From the NCBI GenBank assembly GCA_030867875.1, contig JAOWCC010000577.1, forward strand, positions 87,215,740-87,279,739: 64,000 nt of DNA, given 5' to 3'. This DNA comes from Actinernus sp. WN-2022. Its lineage: Eukaryota > Cnidaria > Anthozoa > Actiniaria > Actinernidae. How positions within the stretch are numbered: the stretch's first letter is position 1; every line of letters begins with the position of its first letter. Positions 56,180 to 64,000 of the stretch are shown piece by piece. The notes under the pieces were generated by a model that did no database searches, was not told the origin of the DNA, and saw nothing but the letters and a program-made list of their open reading frames with translations. Made by a program: the position numbers and the translations under genes.

Positions 56180-57045
56180 ATTTTGCAAGATATAATCACG
56201 TTGTACTGGAGGCCAAAACATATCTGAATTCATTTATTTAAAGATTTATGATTAGACCCCAGCGTTCGCCACACCCAACAGTTAAGCAGCTTTAAGATAT
56301 CTCTTTGTAAATTATTTCTTAATCCTAAGTATAGCTAGTTGTTTAATTTTGGAATTAATAGATATGCTTCGGTGTGCCACTCACGTTTAAAATTAGACTG
56401 TAGCGCCTTACATGAACATTGATTTCGTGTGAAATATGAATCATCTCCTCAGCGTATATTTGGTCAACCTGTAGAATTTGTCGGACATTATTTACTCTAC
56501 TACCCTCGTTATGCCGTTCAATGCCTTATACTTCTTACCTCATTTCATCAAATATTAGGAGATGCCTGGACGGACTGTAGCGATGCATTTAAAGTTAACT
56601 TCGTTTATTATTTTATGGCTCAGGCAATGCAACTATCAAGTTATTTGTTGCAGTACAACAATGTATTTTCGATTCCACCAGTTTTAACAATAATTAATCA
56701 GTCTGTCTTTGTCCTCAGTTTAGCTTGTATCGTTATGTCTATATTATTTCTTCGTTTCTCGTTTTTCTTTTGTTTGTTTGTGTGTGTGCTTAGTTTATTT
56801 CGTTCTATTTTATGTAAGCTCTCAGGAGGAGCGCTCTTTTGTGCTCTTAGAGCAAGTGTAAATAATTTATATTATTCAAATAAATATTATTAAAACATGT
56901 ACTTTTAAGGTACTTGTAGGAGATTGGTAGACAGTGTTATTAGCATAACCTGTTTCAAATGCTATTTTCCACCTCGATCTTTCTAAAACTAAATTTTTGA
57001 AGATTTTTTGCCCTTCAGAAGAGCCTTTCCCATGGGATCACGAGC
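56180..57045 (+). repeat. REP-1 copy split by a LINE fragment
   Basis: The left part (AATCACGTTGTACTGGAGG, ATTTATTTAAAG) ends near 56243. The right part resumes near 56906 (GGTACTTGTAGGAGATTGG, CTATTTTCCACC, TTTCTAAAAC, CCCATGGGATC). The uninterrupted copy at 28545-28790 shows the original order. Confidence 0.7.
56244..56905 (+). pseudogene. LINE C-terminal fragment inside REP-1
   Basis: The frame beginning near 56429 includes FGQPVEFVGHYLLYYPRYAV, QCLILLTSFHQILGDAWTDC then SDAFKVNF. This is the VEdxxHFLxxCxxY block at the end of several LINE ORF2 proteins; the Cys expected before P-R-Y is Tyr here. The 3' end is AATAAATATTATTAAAAC. It is 5'-truncated and dead. The rest of the 154-residue ORF is read-through of the 3' UTR. 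Confidence 0.6.
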
Positions 57046-57485
57046 CGAATTCATGATTCGTTATTGGTATTCTAATGTGGTATCCGTCATTTATATTATA
57101 AGATATTTTATCATTTACTATGTCACGTGACCTGTCAGTTTGCTTAATTAATTGCTTCTGTTATGATCTGGACATGATTAAAAGGCGGAGTGTTCAAGCC
57201 ATATGACACAATTTGAAAAATACATGTAGTTCATATAGTAACAAATACCGATAACAAACAGCCTACCGAGTTTCATAAAGATTGAATGGAAACTTCCCCT
57301 TTCAATAAAAATATGCCAAATTAACAGGCGAGTCAGGCCTTAATATGATTGAGTTATACAAAAGGCCTATATCTCGGGAACACAACTTATTTAAATATAA
57401 TAAATATAAACGTGTAAAATATGCAACATACAAATATAAGATATAAAAATATGTTTTACGATTCACTGATCATTTTGTTTACTTT

Positions 57486-57526
57486 TGAGACGCCAATATA
57501 ACAATGGTATTGGCGTCTCGGAATAT
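57486..57526. repeat. Hairpin GAGACGCCAATA
   Basis: GAGACGCCAATAT and its complement ATTGGCGTCTC with a short loop. The terminal GAGACGCC-ATA matches the ends of the large palindrome at 58017, so the two are likely related. Confidence 0.6.
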
Positions 57527-58016
57527 CATACTCGGATTGTCTCTTGCGCAATCCCTTGCAGTCACATGGGTTCCCGGTCAAGTTCAAAAGTCGTTTGTTC
57601 AACAGCACTCAGTATTGAGCGCGGGTAAGGTTGGCACTCTTATCCGCTAAAAGTACTCAATTTTTACCGTCTCAAAGTCAAAGCAAAGTTGTTAAATAAA
57701 TGAAAAAGGCTTTCTTCCAAAGAAAAAAACCCACGGAGCCAAACCCACTTCTTTTAAATTAGATAACCCTTAAAGTCGAAATCACTTATCGTTTTTGAAA
57801 CTGATGTTTATTTGACAAGAATTGAATGTAGAAGCGTTCAAGAGATTTCAAAAAAACGTCGCGAACGTTTTCTCCACTCAAGCCATGAAACCGTTGCCAT
57901 GCATGGATATACTAGGCGCCTCTTGAGAATTGAAATTACGATCATGAGTGAGTTTGGTGCTTCATTCTCTTCTATATTTTAACAATTCTTGACTTAATTG
58001 TTGAATCGCGATACAA

Positions 58017-58189
58017 AACTAATTGCGATTTTGAGACGCCGATACCGAATTATATTGCCGGCGTTGGGAGAAAATATATTATTCGTATTGGGCTTCGTCT
58101 CTGCGCGACTCCGCCCAATACGAAATATATTTTCTCCCAACTGGCCGGCAATATAATTCGGTATCGGCGTCTCAAAATCGCAATTAGTT
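58017..58189. mobile_element. Near-perfect 173-bp palindrome
   Basis: Arms of about 75 bp: AACTAATTGCGATTTTGAGA through GCCGGC are identical for 46 bp, then come two 2-bp indels around GTTGGGAGAAAATATAT and CGTATTGGGC. The spacer is about 20 bp (CTTCGTCTCTGCGCGACTCC). It would extrude or be transcribed as one long hairpin. Non-coding. Confidence 0.85.
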
Positions 58190-60379
58190 TATAGTAGTGC
58201 TTACAATATAAGTTTCGATGTTGTTTCTGATTTACATTGTCGAGCGAAACCGAGAGATAAATTGCAAATCAGATACCACATCGACACGAATATTGTAAAT
58301 TGCTTGTGAAATTGATTAATTATTTGCAGAGAAAAAGGGTTGACAAAAACAATACAATACAAGGAATTCAACTTCTCGAGGGAGATTAAGAATTAATTGT
58401 TAATGTTGTTCAGTATTTTTTCTACAAACAATATACGATTTACTTTTTCATTATTTTAAACGGCTTGGATCTGTGATTTTTAATTCCACTTTTTCAGCCA
58501 GTGGGCATTCATTAAATAGCTTTTACTGATTTGTACAGCAGATTGTTAAGTCGCTTTAAATATTTTTTTTGAAGGAGAATATCCCTCTAGTCACGAAAGG
58601 CACGAGTTGATTATTCCGCCGAGGAAAATATTTAAATTGAATTAAAATATTTGCCATTGAAATATTTAGGCTTGGTATTTTCATCGAAAAAGTATTTTTC
58701 CTCAATTAAACTTGGAAATATATCCTTTCATGTAAAAAGGAAAGACATATTTTATCGTCATATTTTTAAACTAACATGAAAACAGAGAAATATATGACAT
58801 CAGATTTTAACAAGTATAGAGCAGATGTCTACGACGTATCAACGTTTAAATTTTGCGTGCTACTCTCGTAATACCAGCCGCTTGTTGTATAATCGTTTTT
58901 GTCACTGAAACTGATCCACCTCTTCACAGATCTGAAATACTTAATTCACTCGTAAAAAGGGAAGCGACATTAGAAAGACGCCATGAAGACTAAAATCTAC
59001 TGAAGCTTTTTGTTCTTGTGGCATAACTGATGAGGTTTTAATGTATTGTGGACAATGGGCTATCCCTTGTGGCAAAAACCAAATTGCAAGTCGGCTCTTG
59101 AGTATATTTTGGATCATCGAAGGAAGAGGGATGCAACGAGTTATTGCAGTTGTAGATACATTTGTCACTCACTCACTGACTCTGTATCGCATTTATTAAT
59201 GAAGTAAATAACTTATTGACGAGTACTCTAACGAGTTGTACAGTACTGGCTTACAATATAGTTCACAAGTGTTTTACTCAGTCCGCATATCAATTCAGGC
59301 TCCGAAAAAGCTGAAATGTTTACGAATGATTCCAGTCACCGAGCGAGTGCAGATATACGTAGCTACAGTGGATATAAAATTTGAAGAGTTTTTAATAGCT
59401 GTGTATACAGCCGCCATTCACCCCTAGATGTTTAACGGGATCAGAGTTGTTGTAAAGCATAACTGGAGACAAGTGCGTAGTTGCAAATTTGCTTGGAGAA
59501 GCCAAAGATTTCAGGAATAAAAGCTGCGTGCTCTATATTTCACATCTGCGTATTTTAGAAATTATTTGTAGCTAATAACTAAAGTTTATATCATTTGAGT
59601 CAGGGAGAGCGATAGTCGGACTAGTGTGTTTCGGTTCTTTATACGCGAAAGATGGAAGGCTATTGGCTGAATGAAGTCCGAAATAAACAGTAAAAAGAAA
59701 CAGAAAAAGATACTAGGTATTTATTATACAGTGGATACACAATGAATGACCTTTTTAACATGATATGTACTAAGTAGAGGTCGGCAGAAAAATCCCCTAG
59801 CCTTTCGAGAATGACCTGCATGTAAGTGACGACCACGACATCCATGCAGTCCATATCGGCTGACATTCTAGCAAATCCCCGAACATTTTACATTTTTCCC
59901 GTTTCACATTACAATGAGTTTCTCCGCCGTCGTCAAATTTATATTATAGCTCAAAGTTTGAACATTAAATCGTAAAATTAGTCCACAACACGTAGAAAAT
60001 ACAGCTGAGAGCTTCTGTTAAGTTTATCAAGAGAAAATAAAGGACAGAGAGGGAGTATCAGGGCGTTGGCTGGGGTACCTTAATCTCGTTAAAGTTATCT
60101 TTAGAAACCGGAATAAATTATTGTTTTCCTTTACGCCCGCCTTTCCGGTCCCGGGTTGCGATTTTGCGAACGGCTTCGGATTATCGACGGGAACAATTTA
60201 TTTCTTTGGTTCGGATTTATTCTAACGACCCACTCCGGAGACAGAAGTCTGTAAATTTAGTAAAGAAGATTACTATAATGATTGATGAGAATCGTCTAGT
60301 TTGTCTGAAGCAAACTGTACGGTGAAAATGGTTGCAAATATGCTGTCAGTGATTGTGCCAACAACTGATAACAGTTAAG
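58190..60379. other. Intergenic, no gene seen
   Basis: No coding region is supported. A CACCTCTTCACAGATC block near 58917 also occurs near 41390, hinting at a diverged dispersed repeat. Confidence 0.35.
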
Positions 60380-60765
60380 AAACTCGAACTGAAAACATGC
60401 CTTCTCTGTTGTGATTTTCTGTGTAGTATTAAAACTTGTCTCTAAGCCGAACAATTTAGCTACTCTTTGAGAACAGATGCAAGTAAAGTTAAAGTTAGCT
60501 TTTGTTTGGTGGAAATCGATGGACAAGTGCATTTATCAAGACAAAGTTTTGGATGAGAATTGTGCTGACACGCGAGCGAATTTGGATTTCAACTCGAATT
60601 GAAAAATATGACTTCTCTGTTGTGATTTTCTGTGATTGCATGAAGCTTATTTCTAAGCCAAATAGTAGTTTAGCTATTCTTTGACAACAGACGATAATAA
60701 GGTCAGTTTGGTGGAAATCGATAGACAATAAGTGCCTTTTACAAGACAAAAGTATTGGCTGAGAA
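60380..60765. repeat. Two-copy tandem repeat, ~210 bp
   Basis: The block CTTCTCTGTTGTGATTTTCT, then TCTAAGCC, TTTAGCTA and TTTGGTGGAAATCGAT...GACAA occurs at about 60398-60545 and again, diverged, at 60610-60755. The ORFs across both copies on either strand are chance. Confidence 0.75.
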
Positions 60766-60914
60766 CTGTTGTGGTCACTCGCGAGCGAATTTGGAAATCC
60801 CCCACCTGAACATTTTGTGTTTGGAATTTCATTTCATTGCTATTTATCTCGGCATAAGCAAAAAGATTAGACTCAACTCTGAGAAAAGACCCTGGGAAGG
60901 TTAATGCCAGTTTT

Positions 60915-61180
60915 ATTTGGCGATAATCGGTGCAGAAGTTATTATGTTGAAGGCACTGATAAGTTATAAGTTACGGAACTGTTCACAACAGTTGAAAACA
61001 CGATGCGCTATAATTTTCGGTAATTTGAGGGGAGCTAGCATGAAATTACATATCTCTCGCCCCAATACAGAATTCATGAAAAAAAGCTTCGGCTATGACG
61101 GGGCAAAATTATGGAACAATTAGCTTCCCAAACTGCATCAGGCAGATAATCTTGTTTCTTAAAAAAATAAATTGGAACGG
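60915..61180 (+). pseudogene. LINE C-terminal fragment
   Basis: The frame reads MKLHISRPNTEFMKKSFGYD then GAKLWNN, a stop in place of the next residue, and LPKLHQADNLVS. This is the RPxTEFxKKSFxYxGAKLWNxLP block at the end of many cnidarian LINE ORF2s. Only the last about 80 codons remain, with two stops. Confidence 0.75.
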
Positions 61181-61186
61181 TCACTC

Positions 61187-61330
61187 TGGTGTTTCATTGG
61201 ATGTCAAGATGCATCCACCTGACGAAGCTTCGAAGAAGGGTTTCACCGGGTATCAAGACCCATGCATGTGACCAAATACAGTTCCTCCATTGGATGACTA
61301 TCTCATGAATTATTAATGAGTTTGAGAAGG
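61187..61330 (+). repeat. Dispersed repeat D2, copy 1
   Basis: TGGTGTTTCATTGGATGTCA, GCATCCACCTGACGA and ATTATTAATGAGTTTGAGA. The same order recurs at 62085-62180. No gene is seen between the two copies. Confidence 0.6.
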
Positions 61331-62084
61331 CATTTTAAATAGTCTTCTTCGACGCATTAACCCGTTTGACATTTTTATTCAGCATTGTAACATAGAACAA
61401 CTTTAGTAACTTCGTCGCCAACAACACAGACGTAAAGTCGACAAAACAGAATGGAGACATAGTGTTACAGGAAAAATGCACAGGACGTATATTCAACTTG
61501 AAGATATTTCAATCAATGATTTAAATGATATAACTTCAAAACGAAATAGTGTTTGTTAACTTTCAAAGAAAATCAGTCTCTTCTCCAAAGATATATTAAG
61601 TATTTCAAACACGTAGTAGTTTGATCAGGGTCCCAAACATCGAGAAAGCAAATGGTTTTATTGTTTTCGAAATATTTAGATTCTCCTGATGAAACACAAA
61701 CAATGAGTGTTTGAAATGACTTCTCATGCGAATGGCTAAACGGAATATTTACATACGCTCCTTTTCAAACATCATTAGCAAGTATTGTTTACTGTTAAGT
61801 ATTGGTTACTCTATTGTTTACTGTTTGACTGTTGTATATAATTATTCCATAGATGCTTATTATTCCTTTTTGCTGGCAGTGATTTCAACTAGCAACTCAG
61901 TAGTGTAGTAGCCAAGAGTTAGTACAAGCAGTCGGAATCGAGGTTCGAAATCGTTCCGGGCTTTACTTCTTCACTTCTTACTTGTAGTTTATCAGTATAT
62001 AAGTAGTTAGTGGTTCATGAATATTTAAGAACAGTTTCACCACTCTTGATGAAATTCTGTTCCAAACACTACTGATTTTCAACT

Positions 62085-62180
62085 GGTATTTCATTGGGTT
62101 TCCAAACTCATCCACCAGACCAGATTAGAGATTGTGGTTGGCAAATCAGATCATGTGATTATTAATGAGTTTGAGACTCA
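62085..62180 (+). repeat. Dispersed repeat D2, copy 2
   Basis: TGGTATTTCATTGGGTTTCC, TCATCCACCAGACCA and GATTATTAATGAGTTTGAGA, in direct orientation relative to 61187-61330. Confidence 0.6.
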
Positions 62181-62410
62181 TGTCATTTTTCTGTTGTTTA
62201 GGAAGTTGCTGATTTGTTAAAATCCGACATGTTTAGCTGTTTATACTCGTGGTAAAACGTTTTAAATCTAATTATTCGTGCCACATAATTTTGGGTCATA
62301 TATGCAAGCCATTAATCGTTGTTCCATATGAAATTAAGAAAAAAAACTCTAAATTTTAACGAGACTCGGCTAAACCACAGACCGAATTGAAATTTAGCAA
62401 GTTGGTTTTT

Positions 62411-62535
62411 GTGGAGGAAGGAAAACCGAAGAAACCGGAGAAAAACCCTCGGAGCAAGAGCGAGATACATGTACCAACAAACTCAACTCACATATGACGC
62501 CGCGATCCGGCTGAAATCGAATCCTGTGACGAATA
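62411..62535 (-). mobile_element. SINE S1, truncated copy
   Basis: The body AAACCGGAGAAAAACCCTCG, AACAAACTCAACTCACATAT then GACGCCGCG, and a degraded head with AAATCGAATCC. Same orientation as the copy in gene B's intron; the distal head is missing. Confidence 0.7.
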
Positions 62536-63017
62536 AGTTTCTCGAGACACCTTCAGTTTCTCAAGATAAGATTTAGCGCAAAGTAACTGCTAAGATGACA
62601 AATTAGAGAGCTTAAGCAACAGCCGTTTTTGACAACACGGACGTCAAAATACCAAGAGAACACTGCATCGAAAACGGCGGTAAACTGATGTTATACTTTA
62701 CCTTGTGCGCGTTTTTGGCCGATCAATTCGGACGGGAAGAACATTTTGTTGACGGTTGTGACATAACTTTACGGTCGTGATGCCGTCATAACGTGCCAAA
62801 AAGGAAAAATTTGACTTCCGGTTACCATCTGCGTGCGACACGAATATCTGGTGATTAAGCTCTCTATTATTAGAAAATGCCAAACTCATTCTGATGGCTG
62901 AAAGCGCAAGCGGGAAAATAACACGTCAAAACTCACACAGAACAAAAATACATTAACATATATATTTTGTTTACCTTTTTCGTAGCAGCGATCGGTGAGG
63001 GTGGATGCGTCTTAAGG

Positions 63018-64000
63018 AACTAGTTCAAGTTCAAGTTCAAGTTCGTTTTATTTTGCACTATTTCTTTTAAAGATAATTACACAAGAAAATAATTGTAGAA
63101 AGAAAAAGAGAGGTACGGTAATAATAAAATAGTTTTGAATTTCAAGAATGTGCATAGAGGTCAAAGGAGCCATAGGCTTTCTAGTTGACCTCTATCACAA
63201 GAAAAATAAATGAGGATATTTGGAGCACAGAAAATACATAAATATCTATTGTACAAATTTTCTTGAGTGGTAAGCGGCTAGAATTAATACTAATAGGAAG
63301 AAGAATTTATTTACAATATTGATACATAATTATATGGAGACGTTGACAATACATTTATATATATGCAAAGAATAAAGATGGTATGAATATATTAATTCGA
63401 TCTTAGTTATTGTTCTATATTTACAATTTTACACAATAACTTAGGCCTGGTTTTCAAGTAAAAATAATTTGTATTGTTTTTTAAAACTATTGTGTGGGAG
63501 GGATTTTATTTCTAACGGTATTTTTTCCCATAAACGTGATGCAAGAGATTTAAATCTCGATAGACCATAATTAGTCCTGGAAGCTGGTCTGTATAAGTTT
63601 TGGTTGGTAGCATATCTAGTATTATAATTATGAATATCAGTTGCAGAGGGGACTAAGTCGAAAAAAACAGGTGGTACACCTATTTTAACATATTTAATTT
63701 TGTGAACAAGAGTGGAGATTTTCAGATTAAAGGCATTGTCAAGTTTTAGAATTTGCAAAATTCTATAATATGGGGTGGCATTTTCAAATTTGCTAGCAAA
63801 GAAAATGCAGCGAACACATTTATTTTGCTTTGTTTTAATTTTACTTAGTCTAGTCTTAACAGCAGTACCCCAGGTCATTAGGCCATAACTCAAATACGAA
63901 TAGATAAGAGTATAATAAAGTTGCTTTAGAATAGCAATAGAAATATGGTATCTTAGCTTACTTAGTATTCCTAACTTCACGGCTATAATCATGCGACTAT
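63018..64000 (-). pseudogene. LINE 3' end, runs off the window
   Basis: The minus-strand frame, open from the window edge to 63441, encodes the last 183 or more codons of a non-LTR retrotransposon ORF2. It includes LKQLYYTLIYSYLSYGLMTW, KTKQNKCVRCIFFASKFENA, DIHNYNTRYATNQNLYRP and RTNYGLSRFKSLASRLWEKI. No stop interrupts it, so it is better preserved than the other LINEs here and may belong to a younger copy. The 3' UTR ends in four TTCAAG/CTTGAA hexamers at 63022-63046, a tail typical of CR1-like groups. The upstream RT and endonuclease are outside the window, so completeness is unknown. Confidence 0.85.

Noticed and set aside
61925..61962. Another tRNA/SINE B box (GAGGTTCGAAATCG)
   Set aside because: Isolated motif with no matching head or body of S1.
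1..64000. A new multi-gene defence, biosynthetic or mobile system
   Set aside because: Beyond the GPCR family, no cluster of co-oriented intact genes exists; the rest is decayed transposons and short repeats.

Overview
The window looks like nuclear DNA of an anthozoan cnidarian, most likely a stony coral. The basis is a small family of cnidarian-type rhodopsin-like GPCRs, a GT-AG intron, A+T-rich intergenic DNA, and a dense load of palindromic MITEs, 3' ends of non-LTR retrotransposons with microsatellite tails, and tRNA-headed SINEs. No species is claimed. There is no bacterial gene layout, no rRNA, no intact tRNA gene and no CRISPR array.

The convincing host genes are three class A GPCRs, all on the minus strand. 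Gene A (16056-17057) is intronless and encodes 333 residues. Gene B (30010-31803) and gene C (53395-55935) each have two coding exons split by a phase-2 intron at the same codon between TM2 and TM3. They encode 334 and 346 residues and are close paralogues. A fourth copy, on the plus strand (14650-14968), is a broken 5' fragment that reads straight through the intron position.

Region by region: 0-9 kb is intergenic and packed with inverted-repeat elements, several with clean target-site duplications. 9-15 kb holds an 11-bp and a 14-bp minisatellite, each tied to an inverted repeat, plus the GPCR pseudogene. 15.6-17.1 kb has a TATA-box promoter with a short signal-peptide-like reading frame, then gene A. 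17-30 kb is repeats: palindromes, a 1.9-kb TIR element, TTAA-flanked elements and two truncated LINE tails. 30-32 kb is gene B, closely hemmed in by a LINE tail and a SINE. 32-43 kb is LINE wreckage, a 1-kb TTAA element and large palindromes. 43-50.8 kb is a decayed LINE split by a later 2.2-kb block, then a gypsy integrase remnant. 50.9-53.3 kb is a minisatellite and a 1.5-kb TTAA element. 53.4-56 kb is gene C, whose intron holds a broken antisense DExH helicase fragment. 56-64 kb is more LINE fragments and palindromes, ending in a LINE 3' end that runs off the window.

The GPCRs are the only genes likely to act in a shared role: ligand sensing at the cell surface, with the ligand unknown. 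No new multi-gene system could be supported. The most informative signals are the intron presence/absence contrast among the GPCR copies, a set of TIR elements with exact 7-bp, 9-bp or TTAA target duplications, and palindromes that share one hairpin core but have different arms.
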